Shown here: positions 22,901 through 33,300 of the stretch, piece by piece
How the letters are laid out: every line of letters begins with the position of its first letter
Numbering within the stretch: position 1 is the stretch's first letter
Origin: Bolinopsis microptera
Taxonomy: Eukaryota; Ctenophora; Tentaculata; Lobata; Bolinopsidae
Direction of reading: 5' to 3'
NCBI RefSeq assembly: GCF_026151205.1
Contig: NC_087074.1
Location: 19,388,740 to 19,452,739, forward strand
Length of the DNA stretch: 64,000 nt
The notes under the pieces: model-generated
What the model saw: only the letters and a program-made list of their open reading frames with translations
Told to the model about the DNA's origin: nothing
The model's database searches: none
Program-made: the position numbers and the translations under genes

Positions 22901-22962
22901 GGAACTTTCCACTTGCTTGTACTGTTTGCACTCGGGTTCATTGACTGCACATTTAGGAGCAT
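19939..22962 (-). CDS. ORF2: endonuclease-reverse transcriptase, 1007 aa
   Basis: Residues 1-235 form an APE-like endonuclease: 'ALTETWL' (catalytic Glu), 'VVVYRPPN', 'ITGDCNLPAINW' and 'ELSDHNLI' (Asp-His pair near 226). The reverse transcriptase follows: 'VNYRPVALTSHIIKIYERI', 'HGFRSGRSCLTQL', 'YLDFAKAFDKVDH' (near 602), 'ISGVPQGTVLGPLLFILFIND' and 'RFFADDTRIL' (near 689). The C-terminal part has the usual 'SHLEYCCPLWN' and 'WNTIPSDLHLI' of this group. No RNase H. All key residues are present and there is no stop, so the enzyme could be active. ORF2 starts at an ATG inside the end of ORF1 (ATGCTCCTAA), suggesting translation by termination and reinitiation. Confidence 0.93.
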   Translation of the reverse strand: MLLNVQSMNPSANSTSKWKVPEIISFVQEEKSKNHSLPFIALTETWLKSYISDAQLHVPGYVVSRSDRDARVGGGVLLYSHMNIPVSECHTFDDGICEGIFCRFDTIKTCYVVVYRPPNAHVESFTALLKFVSNCIQQVNDDSFDHNITGDCNLPAINWETSTLKSDGFSEMHKSCRALLSFMSEHFLSQYVTCPTRGNNVLDIFLTNNDRLITNIVSEKTELSDHNLIDIMFAWNPLSSEESAIPKFDENSFRSLDFSKADYEVLKQKLDEVEWPTMRNLCSFEEFPALFTDTLFQICQSCVPQKRVPSGRPKHVNALRRKKARLKTRLDALLAMNGNPVHIRNVKDKLALICYDIKDSFLNEIDKKEDKALEKIKTNPKYFYSYAKSLSKIKSSISMLFNKRDEIITDPKSMADLLQEQFSSVFSDPECPDVQNPQFMAADITQPLTDEDFVISDEDIISAISAISPDSGCGPDGVPVCLLKTCAQELCQPIKLIWTESYTLGLVPKFYKETHISPLYKKGNRAHAVNYRPVALTSHIIKIYERILRSTMVKYLDENEILCDNQHGFRSGRSCLTQLLSHFDDIMRGLLSGSDTDAIYLDFAKAFDKVDHRLLIDKLQKYGFNGRILKWLESFLSDRHQHVVLNGVSSFAALVISGVPQGTVLGPLLFILFINDMKLCVTGSIIRFFADDTRILKHIYTEHDVIVLQQDLDHVIAWAKRNNMVLHEDKFELLVHRGNPNESLYELPFVCQTQTYKVSGGNMLYPTDQVKDLGVIVSSDMSWSHHVSSMASRARKVAAWVLSAFKCRNRTTMLTLYKSLIRSHLEYCCPLWNTSKISDIQQIEGVQRTFTSRIWGVQHLDYWQRLKALNLMSMQRRRERYIIIHMWKILHQRCPNDLGILFSTPSRHGIKATIPSLSKSSTQRQQSLYDGSFAVMGPRLWNTIPSDLHLIEDPLLFKAKLSAFLKPFPDNPPVSNYSCPNGNSLLDWSMNKAAAMLQGRSNYSMTQ

Positions 22963-24323
22963 GCAGGAGGAATGAAGGGCATGGTTGGAGGCATGTTGGG
23001 TGGTCTCTGCGACAGAAGGTACGCTTGTTGAAACTGCGGCTGGTGCATGTGATGATACTGGTTTAGTGCCGCTCCTGTTGGAGGTGGGAGAGCATATCTC
23101 GACATTTGTTGCATCTGCTGCTGTTGGTAAAGAGTATTGACCAGGCCGGATCGGATGTCTGCAATCTCCCGAAGGAAGTTTGACTGCATTGTCTCGACCA
23201 GCCCTCTCAACTCTAAAAAATGATCCTTAGAATCATTTGGGACTGAATCTGAACGCTCGGGGCTGGGACGCTTCTCATTCGCGTTTGTACTCCTAGCCTC
23301 TTTTCGTCTGGTTCCCTTCAGATGAATAAACGTGCATTCAAGGTTGGTGCAAAGTTTATTCTTGACTGAGTATTTGCACAATACTGGGTGGACGAGCTGG
23401 CACCTAGCTCCTTTCTTACAACCACCCTTGTTTTGGTTGCCAAAGCTGCAAAATCTAGGGCAATATCTGGGATGATTGAACTCACATGGACTGCCGTCTA
23501 CAAGCTTGTTGCCTTTCAGGCCATGAGGACATTTTCCCTTCTTGTATTGCGGACAAACATTTTGATCCTTAGCCACTATTTCAAGTTTATCTTGAAGTTT
23601 GGATTGAAAGTCTTCGTCGAGAGAATTGTGCTGATCAATATGAGTTGTCTGACTATTCTCCTCAAACTCAGGTTCAACAACACTTTGATTGCAAGACTGA
23701 TGAGTAGGGGAGGAGGTCTGACTTTTAAGCTCACTCATAATCCTGGATAGTGTGGGATCAGGTTTGGTGACGCTGTTATGTCTTGATTTAGACTTTCTGG
23801 GTTTGAGGGGGTTATGTGTAGCTTTACAGTCCTTACACATCCACACGTGCCCAGATAGGAGACTGATTATAGATGCTTCCGACATACATTTGTGGAAAGT
23901 TTTGACATTCTCGCAGTTGTGAGAACCCCGGAAGCATGTGTAGCAAACAAATAAGGGTGGCTCTTCAGCATCCAATTCGACAACATATGATTCGTTGCAG
24001 TCACCGCAGGAAGTTGGAAGAAGTGAAGAGATACCAAATATGATGCGGTATACCAATGACTCCTTGGTGTACAGTTTATTGTCATCTTCGTCTGCAAGGT
24101 TAATACTGAGAAACTCTGCACATGGCTCCAGAATATCGAGATTGAACTGATTCAGTTGTTTGTAGTTGACGGTACGCTTAGCAAATGGATCAAATGCAGT
24201 GAGGACACGTTTAACTAGTACATTAGACTCTGCCCGGAGAAGCAGGCCCCCAATCGCAGTTTTAATCTGATTCTCTGTTTCCATATTGACAAAAATTGAC
24301 AGTTGACACGTCTTATTCTTCAA
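22953..24323 (-). CDS. ORF1: zinc-finger RNA-binding-type protein of the same LINE, 456 aa
   Basis: The N-terminal half carries a Cys/His array ('SCGDCNESY', 'FVCYTCFRGSHNC', 'KTFHKC', 'WMCKDC', residues about 105-170) with PHD/RING-like spacing. Then come three CCCH zinc fingers at about 260-345: 'CPQYKKGKCPHG...CEFNH', 'CSFGNQNKGGCKKGARCQLVH' and 'CKYSVKNKLCTNLECTFIH' (C-x8-C-x4-C-x3-H). The C-terminus is Gln/Pro/Met-rich. LINE ORF1 proteins bind the element RNA; CCCH fingers fit that role. The first Met is at 24323; 'METENQIK' 13 residues later is an alternative start. Confidence 0.8.
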   Translation of the reverse strand: MKNKTCQLSIFVNMETENQIKTAIGGLLLRAESNVLVKRVLTAFDPFAKRTVNYKQLNQFNLDILEPCAEFLSINLADEDDNKLYTKESLVYRIIFGISSLLPTSCGDCNESYVVELDAEEPPLFVCYTCFRGSHNCENVKTFHKCMSEASIISLLSGHVWMCKDCKATHNPLKPRKSKSRHNSVTKPDPTLSRIMSELKSQTSSPTHQSCNQSVVEPEFEENSQTTHIDQHNSLDEDFQSKLQDKLEIVAKDQNVCPQYKKGKCPHGLKGNKLVDGSPCEFNHPRYCPRFCSFGNQNKGGCKKGARCQLVHPVLCKYSVKNKLCTNLECTFIHLKGTRRKEARSTNANEKRPSPERSDSVPNDSKDHFLELRGLVETMQSNFLREIADIRSGLVNTLYQQQQMQQMSRYALPPPTGAALNQYHHMHQPQFQQAYLLSQRPPNMPPTMPFIPPACS

Positions 24324-24351
24324 ATGTACACGTCTTATTCTTCAAATGTAC
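24308..24351. repeat. 22-bp tandem duplication at the LINE 5' end
   Basis: Two copies of a unit around ACACGTCTTATTCTTCAAATG lie across the ORF1 start. It may be a 5' UTR promoter repeat or a by-product of integration. Confidence 0.6.
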
Positions 24352-24715
24352 TCGATAATATGTACTATTTCCAATATGTACACAAACCGCCACAGTATGC
24401 AGCAGTATCGAGCTGATAAGCTTTTAAAGATAAGGGAGACAAAAAATAGCAACGTATTAAACGTATTAAACGAAAAGTTTTTACATAATACATATTGCAA
24501 CATAATCATTCATTTACAAATTAATTGCAAGGGGTTTTATGCAATTGCGAGGGTTCAATTGATATTCCCCCAAAGAAGAATAATCACTTAATCAATAAAA
24601 AGCAAAGATACTATTTATATCAGAAGACTCAACAACTTTCCGAAACATTTGTGTACACCTTCGCTCTTCACAAATAAATTTATAATGAAAATTCTGACAA
24701 AGCCAAAACTGTAAA
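24352..24715. other. Spacer between two retroelements
   Basis: 364 bp of AT-rich sequence. No gene seen. Confidence 0.45.
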
Positions 24716-25500
24716 TGAAGAGAAGAAACGATCGAAGTACTTGATGATCTACGGTTGCCATGAAAGTGATAAAGAAGCCGATTTTGAGCTCAACAAAGTT
24801 GTCAAGGACATACTTTACGGAACTGACGCTTTCCCCGTGCTCCGCACTGGTGAGGTCTACAGAATCGGAAGGAAGGAACCGGGTAAGAATAGGCCTATCA
24901 AGGTCGAATTTGGTTGTGCCAGTGAGGTAGACTTGATTTTGATGCGTGCACGAAACCTCAGAGACAGTGACTCTTTCAAACATGTTTATTTGGGACCGGA
25001 CAGAACCAAAGAGGAACAGCGTGCGCATAGTAAACTTGTTAAGGAGATGAAACAGATGATCCAGAAAGACTCAAATAAACATTATTTCATACGCGACAGA
25101 AAGATCTGCACGGCTGATAAAACCTTATCATCTCAAACGTCCCAAAGCTCCTGATAAGAGTTAATGTATGATGTATGTTGAGTGTTATTTGGTGCTGACT
25201 GGAGTTGCCGTGTGTAGATTTACCACTTTTTACAATTAATAAATGAACCGCGTTGAAAGCTTATTTAGTGTGTTTTTTTCAGTGCTGAGACTGGTAAATG
25301 TTAAAGTAACAGAACCTGAACTGCAACTCATATTTTTATGCTATTTTCTAGTTACGTCGACACACAATGCTAAATAGTTTTCGGAGGCTTGCTAGAATTT
25401 TATTCTCTATGTTTCTCTATAATTTTATATTGTATGTTTTTTATATTTCGGTACAGACCAGCGCCCATTGGGCGTATTCAATCAATCAACACACAGCTGG
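24716..25500 (+). mobile_element. ORF1-only ('half-LINE') retroelement, copy 1, 5'-truncated
   Basis: A LINE ORF1 C-terminal coding part (24741-25154) is followed by about 330 bp of non-coding sequence ending GGGCGTATTCAATCAATCAA at about 25470-25491. The copy at 49878-51045 has the same order and a matching end (TTTCAATCAATCACACAC). No endonuclease or RT follows in either copy, so both look like non-autonomous derivatives that keep only ORF1. Confidence 0.65.
24741..25154 (+). CDS. LINE ORF1 C-terminal domain, 137 aa
   Basis: The frame is open a little upstream ('RSKYLMIYGCHES' from about 24720), so the ATG at 24741 is probably internal. It reads 'LMIYGCHES', 'RIGRKEPGKNRPIKVEF', 'HVYLGPDRTKEEQRAHSKL' and 'KHYFIRDRKI'. 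The pattern of a nucleic acid-binding ORF1 core (IYG at the start, RPIKV strand, LGPD-T--ER--H, YFIRD end) is shared with the copy at 50,200-50,600. Stop at 25152-25154; no frameshift. Confidence 0.7.
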   Translation: MMIYGCHESDKEADFELNKVVKDILYGTDAFPVLRTGEVYRIGRKEPGKNRPIKVEFGCASEVDLILMRARNLRDSDSFKHVYLGPDRTKEEQRAHSKLVKEMKQMIQKDSNKHYFIRDRKICTADKTLSSQTSQSS

Positions 25501-25858
25501 AGGTAGGCAGTGAAATCTCTAGTTTTACTATAAGACAATTTGCACCCCTACTGAGTCTACAATTACTTACAGTTGTTGACAACAACTTAATTTAACGTCA
25601 CGATTCTGATAAAACATCATACTTCACTAAACTTAAAACTAGTAAGTAAAATTTAATTCACTAACGCTAAAAACGAAGGTCCCCAATGTTTTGCTGTAAA
25701 TAAATCAATCGTGTTCAGTGTATTGAATAATCTAGAATTGCGTCAATCATCAGAAATGTTGACCAGCAACCACTAAATGATTATATTATATCAAACATTT
25801 CATCTTAACGTCATGTTTAAAACCTTTTTTCCCCGAAAATCATGCCAGTAGATGAATT
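25501..25858. other. Spacer, no gene seen
   Basis: AT-rich DNA between the half-LINE tail and the poly-G-ended element. Confidence 0.4.
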
Positions 25859-25866
25859 AATGGAGC

Positions 25867-26687
25867 GGGGGGAATGCAACGTCAATTAATGTCAATTAAT
25901 GTCAATTAATGTCAATTAATGTCAATTAATGTCAATTAATGTCAATGTCAGTTTTGCAAAATTTTGGAATACTGACATTAATTGACACGATATTTTTCGA
26001 CCAGAGATTATGTAGTTCTACCATATTTTTAGCACTTTAGAACGTTTATATCATCAATTTATTCACTACTATCACATATGGAAATGTGAAATGTGAAAAA
26101 AATTCAGATCATTAAACAATAAAACTAAAATAATACGGTTTCCCGAAATTTAATTTTCTTAAATGGGCGTGGCCATCCAAGGGCGTGGTTCTCAACATCA
26201 TCAGAACTTAAAACCCACATTAAACGAAATGCCTTCATGACATTTATATTTGAATAACGAATCTTAAACAGCTAACATTACTCCTTCATACTAAAAAAGC
26301 CGATTCTAGATATTTTACCTGTATAAGAAACCAATAAAATATGGGCGTGGCCGGTGGGACCGAAGATGGAAGAGTTGGAAGCTGAAATTTTTTTTGGTGG
26401 TCTTTAAACCTAAGGATTAACAGATAAGAACATACTCATAATTATTCAAGGACATTTTGTTTTTTTGAACCGGTCTAACTTACATAGACGTGAATATCTT
26501 GAATATTTATCGAATAATGATAATCTCAAATTTCAAGACATATTAATGTCAATTAATGTCAATTAATGTCAATTAATGTCAATTAATGTCAATTAATGTC
26601 AATTAATGTCAATTAATGTCAATTAATGTCAATGTCAGTTTGGGGTTTTTATGGAATACTGACATTAATTGACGTTGCATTCCCCCC
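25867..26687. mobile_element. Poly-G-ended MITE with 8-bp target duplication and internal 10-bp arrays
   Basis: 821 bp. Ends GGGGGGAATGCAACGTCAAT and its reverse complement at the right are a perfect terminal inverted repeat. Both sides carry AATGGAGC (25859-25866 and 26688-26695), an 8-bp target-site duplication. Next to each end is a tandem array of GTCAATTAAT, about six units at 25880-25950 and about nine at 26541-26638; each array is followed by GTCAGT...ACTGACATTAATTGAC, so each half is itself palindromic. The centre (26000-26530) is non-coding and has two GGGCGTGGCC-like words. An 8-bp duplication fits hAT-like families. Confidence 0.9.
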
Positions 26688-26895
26688 AATGGAGCTACAG
26701 CTTGGAAAATCATTACAATTCATTTTCAAATAAAAATCAATTTTTTACTTTTTTCCACAAAGGTATCACCATCATGAACGGGTTATCTTCAGAAGGTCAA
26801 GCAAAAAACGTACCCCAACATTCCCTAACAATACTGGAATCCCCAAGCAGCACAACAAGGCCCATATTACAGTAGGAAATAATGAGAACAGTCCC

Positions 26896-29577
26896 CTAAT
26901 CCTGATGAGGATGGTCCTCCTGAGGAGCAGCCTCCTGTTCTGGTTGTTCCCTGACATCCTCCCCCCAGTTATAGCCCCCTGGCCGGGTATCATCAGGCAC
27001 CTCCCCGTACTCATCTTCTCCTTCGTCAAACAGGAGCTTCAGGAGCCGGGGTGTCTTCAGGATCTTACATCCTCCCTGAGCAAGGCGAGATGTTATGACT
27101 TGATGCAAATTTATAAATTATAATGTCAGGTTAATATCGCATTATATAATAGTTTATTAGTCTGTTCTGATAGGATTGAATTGGAATCCAAATGCACTAC
27201 ACATTCTTATCTGTAAGATGACTTCTAGATTTAAAAGTTTTTGAATCTAAAACCTTACTTTCCCGACTTTAATTTAATTTTTAGAAAGAATTCAATCAGT
27301 AACTAATTCCGTCGATTATAAAAACATAATACATACCTCAATGTTAGGAAGCACATCCTCTAAGTAGAAATAAACGTGTCCTACAGCGATACCCATGAGA
27401 TCAACTATAACTGAGTTATCAAGAAGTAATGAAAATCCAAACAAAACCTGAGATTACAATGATATGACTTTTCAATGCAAATGATTAAGTGTTGAGGATG
27501 TAAAACTGCACCAAATCTTAAAGCATTTTCGATCACACAAAATTCGGTTTAAGTAAATGATTGTAATAAAAAGGATAAATTTGAATCAGTTATCAAACAA
27601 AAAAACAAAGTGCTTACCCATGGTAAATAAGGAGCATTAAAGTTGAGCATTCCAAAGAAATTCATCCTAATGTAAGGATTTCTCTTGGCCCAGATGTACA
27701 CGAGCATGATGGTAAAGGCTTGCCCCAAAAACACTAAGTTCACGAAACATGCGCATATCGTCATCAGAAAACCACCAAAAACAAACATCATTATAAAGTC
27801 GGCTGAAATGAGAAAATGTGAATGCGGATAGAATTGTCAATTGAGCCAGTAACTGAAGATCATCAGAGAAGATTGTTGCTATAAAAAGATTGATAAGGCT
27901 ACTTTCAAGTGATGAATATGACGATTATCCTACTATCACTATCTTACTACCTTACTCGGGATTATTATAACCGGGATAAAGTGGTGGGTTTTGGAAGATT
28001 CCGCCATATTTTTCCCGGTCAAAAATTTTACCAGTCATAAAAAAACCCGCCGACTCAGATTATGGGGTTCCAAGGGGGTGGTGATCATCATATTTTACCT
28101 GAAGTCTCATATGTGCTAGAGAAGACTTTTGAAGCAGTGGATGGAGGGCTGTAACTTTATTGGCGGTTGCTACCATAATTTCGTTATAAAAATCACAATT
28201 TGGTTATAGAAATCAGATTTCAGGGTGGACCGTGATTCTCACTTTTCTTGCCCATGAAGTGAGTAAACTGTGCCACTATTTCATGGTCCACGGTGGATTG
28301 ATTACTGGAGCAGTTGAAGATGCAAAGCCAAGACGTTCCCCAATACCAAGCGGTGGGCAGGAAATTAAGCTCCGGCTGACCTTCAGAGCAGTAGCCCCAT
28401 TAGCGGACAAAATTAAAGTCTTGATAAGACAACAATAGGGGGGGGGGAGCCAAGTAGATATTTGTAGATATTTGTAGATTAATGTAGAATGGATAATCCA
28501 CGAAAAAAGTGGATGACATTCTACAAATTTATACATTTATCTCCAAAAATTCAGTAGAATTTCTGGGCACATAATTGAGATATACATTTTTTGTAGATAA
28601 ATGTAGATATTTGTAGATTATTGTAATGGATAATTCACGAAAAAAGTGGATGACATTATCCAAATATCTACAAAAATCTACTTGGCTCCCCCCCCCCCCC
28701 CCCCCCCCCCCGAACAATACAACTTCGAATTTGACGGTCAGCAGCAGGGGGATATCAATAATGATAATGGAGGGGACATTAGCGATAATGAGAATGAGAA
28801 TACGCTTTAATGAAGATTTGACTTATTATTGCTATAGATTTATTTTCCTTTAAATACTAGACGTGTCTTTTTTTCTATTTCTGAGTAATATCAGTAACTG
28901 TAAATTGAAATAACTTCTTTAACAAGTAACAAAAACAGAAATTTCGGTTGAAAATTTGTTGACCTCTGAAAAAATCTTGAAAGGTCGGCCACCGGTAAAT
29001 ACATGACCGGGATAACTTGGCGGGTTTTGGGAAATTCCGCCATATTTTTCCCGGTTATTAATTTTCCCAGTCATAAATTAACCCGCTATAATATTCCCGA
29101 GTAAGGTAGATGTAAAGAACTTTAGAATATGTTGAATATCTTACCAGTTCTCCCTCTGAAAGAGCCTTCTTCCAACATTCGACAGTACCGATATGTAAAT
29201 ATCATGTTAAATACAAAGTTAAAACCGATGGTTCCGAAGAATGTGAAGTTGGTGAAGAGTCTCCAGATCTGATATTTCCTCCAGATCAGGGACTGATTAA
29301 AATATAACTGCGAAAAGAGGATTATTAATGTTTTCGTTGATATTGATGATGTAATTTTTCTGAGTTACAAATTCTATTGATAATAATGACGGACCGATTA
29401 TAAACCTATTATTAATGATAAAATTCGAAATTAAACATCACAATTGAAATGTAAGCTCACCTGAAAGGGTGAAAGGATGTCAAGCTGAACAGCGATAGTG
29501 GTCAGTACACACGCTGTGGCGTAAGTTCGTGTAACCGGCGGAACAGCCATGTACTCCTGGTGGAATGTCTGAGCCAT
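26896..29577 (-). CDS. DERL2: Derlin (Derlin-2/3-like), five exons
   Basis: A member of the Derlin family, rhomboid pseudoproteases of the ER membrane that help move misfolded proteins to the cytosol for degradation (ERAD) with p97/VCP and HRD1. Exons on the minus strand: 29461-29577, 29145-29307, 27618-27802, 27337-27447 and 26896-27075; phases 0,1,0,0 agree and give 251 residues, close to the usual 235-250. The start '[19 protein letters not shown]' is diagnostic. Later blocks: '[14 protein letters not shown]' (the WR motif), '[19 protein letters not shown]', 'MMFVFGG', '[18 protein letters not shown]' and '[12 protein letters not shown]'. The tail is acidic and lacks a clear SHP box. Intron 2 (1.3 kb) is filled by a nested pair of DNA elements. 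DERL2 rather than DERL3 is a guess. Confidence 0.95.
28232..28810 (+). pseudogene. ORF fragment split by a MITE insertion
   Basis: The reading frame 28232-28437 reaches the insertion, and the same frame resumes after the second target copy (28720) and runs to a stop at 28808-28810 with an Asp/Asn/Gly/Glu-rich tail. So before the insertion a longer ORF existed, probably encoded by the host element of 27950-29106. Readable motifs ('[20 protein letters not shown]') do not let me name a family. The real start is unknown. Confidence 0.5.
28438..28712. mobile_element. Poly-G-ended MITE nested in the TA element
   Basis: About 275 bp. Ends GGGGGGGGGAGCCAAGTAGA and the complementary run at the right (TCTACTTGGCTCC plus poly-C). 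Flanks share AACAATA (28431-28437 and 28713-28719), a 7-bp match that may be 8 with one change. Inside are repeated GTAGATATTTGTAGAT and two copies of CACGAAAAAAGTGGATGACATT, making internal stems. Confidence 0.85.
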
Positions 29578-30321
29578 CGTCCCAGCTGATTTGAGATTTT
29601 GACTGTTAAACTCTTTAATGTTTATAGTAATTTGTAAATGTAGAATGTAGATGGAGCTTATTTAGCGTATACAATAGTCATTTATTTTTTATTTTTAAGA
29701 ATATCAGAATACTTGTTGATTTCTAATTCAAGCCTTGAAAATATTAAAAGTTAGTAGCATGTGATATATTATTTTGTCATGAGACAATGACACAACTTAT
29801 GTGTCACGAGTGAAACACAATGTTACGTACAAAATACTGACTTTTAGTTATACTATTAAATATTATAATACAATATTCAATTTGTTATAAATACATACTG
29901 TAGTTGTTACTTTATAATACACATGTAGTAAATAAAACTATTTTACACAAAAAATTATATGGCATTCTTATCAGAATGTATTCTAATATAATTTACTGAG
30001 TTTCTGAAAGTTTTGAAAAAAAGATAATAAGTAATTTACTAAAGTTAAACGTAACTTTATTTGTAAAAAAAGTGAAGCCAGCTTCCAATGATAAGTGTAT
30101 GATTTAATATTATAGTATAAATTATTTGATATCATAAAGTAATTTATCTTACACTGTAAAAAATACTTGATAATGAAAACTCTGACAACTGAAAACTTTG
30201 ACAAAACTTGGAAAACAAACTAAACTTTGATAACTTAATTTTGTAAAAAGCGAGCACACAAAACAAATCACAAACATCACTAATATCAGTTATAATAATC
30301 CCAACCGGGACCTCGGCACAA
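29578..30321. other. Intergenic between Derlin and the DAAF9-like gene
   Basis: AT-rich (long A/T runs); expected to hold the Derlin promoter and the 3' end of the upstream DAAF9-like gene. No motif can be assigned with confidence. Confidence 0.45.
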
Positions 30322-33300
30322 TTAACTTCCATTGAACAGCGACGACACTTTAGTGTTATCAATTTTGTGGTTGAAAAGTTCAATCTCCTCATTTCTCTTG
30401 TTTAGGAACCTTTCAACAATATCATCAAACAGTGGGTGTTCCATCTTCTTTCCTTCCATCATGGAAACGTAATGAGAGCCATTATAAAACCACCCTTCTG
30501 GAAGTTTCTCTCTCGCTGCTTCCAACTTTAGCATTTCCTTTTCTTTTGAACTCAAAGAAAATTTAGTGTATTTTTCTTTTTTTACGGGAGGTTTCGGAGC
30601 GCAGCCTTGTAACCACTGCTTCACCTGCTCTTCAGTTATTTTGTAGCCAGTGAAAATGAAACAATTCTTGCTGCCAGGAGGCAGGGGCTTGTTGAAAGTA
30701 TTGAGAGAAATAGTTTCACTTCTTGGAGTACACTCCAGGGTGTAAAGGTTGTTATCCTCCGTAAACTTAGCTCTGCCTCCAACATAGAATATAGAGCCGG
30801 ACATCATCAACCTATCAACATACACTCGTCCCTCCTTCTGGTGGAGACTCTTCAGATGGGACATGAAGCGAGCTTTACAGAGATCAGCTCCGAACGACAC
30901 TGTCAGATATGTAATGGGAATGAAGGGAGGATTTGGTTTGTATTGTAAGGAATACCATCCTGGAGCAGTAAAATGTCTTGAAATTGGCAGGGTAGATTTA
31001 GCAAATGCATAAACTGTACACATTTCTACAAGGCTATCTTTGTCTATGTAGTTGTTTCCCACAACCTCAATAATGCTGCACGAAGGGTTCAGGGTCTTCA
31101 AGAAACTAATTCTCTCATCTTTACCTTTCTGTTTGGAAGGACTACAACCGGTAACAATGATGTTGTTAACCCATCCCTCGCTACACTGCTCAATTATTTT
31201 TGGGAAACATGTTCGGTTGCTTATAAACAGATTTCGTAAGTCAATGCAAGTGCTGACGGAGGCAACATGACACGATTGCCTGGTAAACTTATCAGGATGA
31301 TGGACAATAGCAGCAACCACCTCAGGTACTTCAACATAAGCAGAAACAATGACAATAACTCGAATCGGATCATTTCCCCTCTTGCTCAGCATCTGTAGAG
31401 CTTTTTGCATGTTGTGAGCACTGAACAGCTCTTCAGAACCAAGTGGTTGTCTCAGTACAATGAAATGGTGGTCTTCTTTAGTTCCTTCTGTTACTATGGA
31501 GCAGATTTTCTCTTGGTTGCTACCAGGTATTCCAACGAGCAATGTGATGAAGATGAATGGTTCTGCTGTTTCAGATTTCATTGCTGGATTGACATCAAGT
31601 TGGTTGTAGGTGAAATTCCCCAGAGAACTTAGCATCATGTGGGGTGCAAATGCCGGGTATGTGGGATAGGAAGACTCGATCATCCTGCCCTCATCTGAAG
31701 TTCCCAAGTTGCCAACATCACTAGTTTTAACAGTCACAATATTTTCGTATCTCAGCAGGAAATCTGGAGGTAAATTTTCTGCAGACTCTGGTATATTGTA
31801 CTCCCTAAACAAAGGCAGCAAAGTGTCATTTGTGAACCTCACACCTTTCCCTCGTTGCCAGAACACCAAGCAGAACCTCTTCAGGAATGGAGGTAAGCAA
31901 TTAGAGGCATGTTCAAGGTAAAGTGCAACAGCGATTGATCCAGTTTTCTTTACTCTTATCTCCTTCAAGTCGTTTATTCTGATTTGAAGAAGTGTAGAAT
32001 AAGGTGATGTTATGTTGATGGTGTTGTCCTCCAATCTGAACATAGCTTCATAAGTGTTAACATCGTTGCACAGCAGAGAGCACGGTACAGAGTCTGCATT
32101 TTGTGCTCCAAAATGGTTCCATTGCACATAGGTAGGAATAACGTCTGTAACGATCAGCAGCTCAGAGTCATCAGCAGAGACGTCATCATTTTTCACGATA
32201 ATGTGAGACTCAAAGAATGTGTCTTGAAATACCAATGGTTTGTAGACAACTTTAGTATTTTGCAAACTAGCAATATTTGAAACAGCTGCTCCAAACACCT
32301 TCATGCTTGACTTTGAGTTTGAACTCACTTTATTTCCTTTAACATCAAAAGCTTCTAGACTCACTTCAATCTTTACAGAGCTTGCTTTGAAATTTACAAG
32401 CTGAGGATATTTGTAAGTACTGAGCTTTTCAGTGAACTTCTTTGTGAAGTATTGAAGTAGCTTTGAGGAGTTTTGTGTGGTTAAAAAGCGTTGAATAGTT
32501 CTTTGTGTAGTGGCAGCCATGGCATCATATATTGATGAAAGGAGGACCAAATCACTGGAGTCAACGTTGTCGTGTATGAAGTAAGTTCTTCCACAGCTTA
32601 GCGAACTTGGAGATTCTATAACAGAGCAAGTAATGAAGAAGGGTTTTCTAGTAACCGCATGTTTTTCCAATCCAAAAACTGTGGCACCATGAGCATGACT
32701 ATCACTTGTTTGGTTGCCATGCTCTAGATAGCTCACAACAGGATCAATAGCCTTATCCAAACTGTTATCTAGAGTTTCACTTTTTATCATATTGGACACA
32801 TTCATTATCATAGTATTCCACTGGAAATTTAACAAGATGCTTGTATCTTTCAGCAGATGTTTTAGAGATCCTAGATCAAAGTCACAGAACACGGAGAGCT
32901 TTTCAAAGTTGAGTGGTATTAGCGAATGAGTAAGTCCGAAAAATCCTTGTGAGCCATAGTCTTCGAGAGCGTATGCTTGAAGTAATGGCCATTTTTCAAT
33001 AACCATTGGGTCGAACTCATTAGAGTCATTGGAGTACGGAATGGCAATTTTATTGACACCTTGAGTCATGGAGATAAAGGAGTAAATTTTATGGTCCTCA
33101 ACTATGTTCTCATCGCTAGAGATGTTGGCATCAAGGCAGTGAATTTGAAGATCATGAACTTTGGCTAGATAGGGAAGGATGCTTTTCATGTCTTTGTGAG
33201 TGACATAAAGCTCGACTTTAGACGGCTTAATGAGCATCACAATTTCATCTGTATCAATTTCAAAGTATTTGCTGAAGCTCCCTGATTTATACATGGAGCA

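Larger units (their letters stand above)
19896..24351 (-). mobile_element. Two-ORF non-LTR retrotransposon (CR1/L2-like), apparently full coding length
   Basis: Minus strand. ORF1 (22953-24323) and ORF2 (19939-22962) are both open and overlap by 10 bases. Below the ORF2 stop a short tail ends in an (AAGT)n-type tract at about 19896-19910, as in LINEs that end in short tandem repeats instead of poly(A). At the other end two copies of a 22-bp unit (24308-24351) precede ORF1. I could not identify the target-site duplication, so outer limits are approximate. Confidence 0.8.
27950..29106. mobile_element. TA-flanked element in Derlin intron 2
   Basis: 1157 bp bounded by TA-CCTTACTCGGGA at the left (TA at 27948-27949) and TCCCGAGTAAGG-TA at the right (TA at 29107-29108): terminal inverted repeat plus TA duplication, as in Tc1/mariner/pogo elements. 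Inside, about 110 bp next to each end are similar in direct orientation (CCGGGATAA, GGGTTTTGG, ATTCCGCCATATTTTTCCCGG). The middle has an ORF remnant (28232-28810) and a later insertion (28438-28712). Confidence 0.8.

Noticed and set aside
27549-27791. 80-aa minus ORF as a separate membrane protein
   Set aside because: It is Derlin exon 3 read through its donor into the intron.
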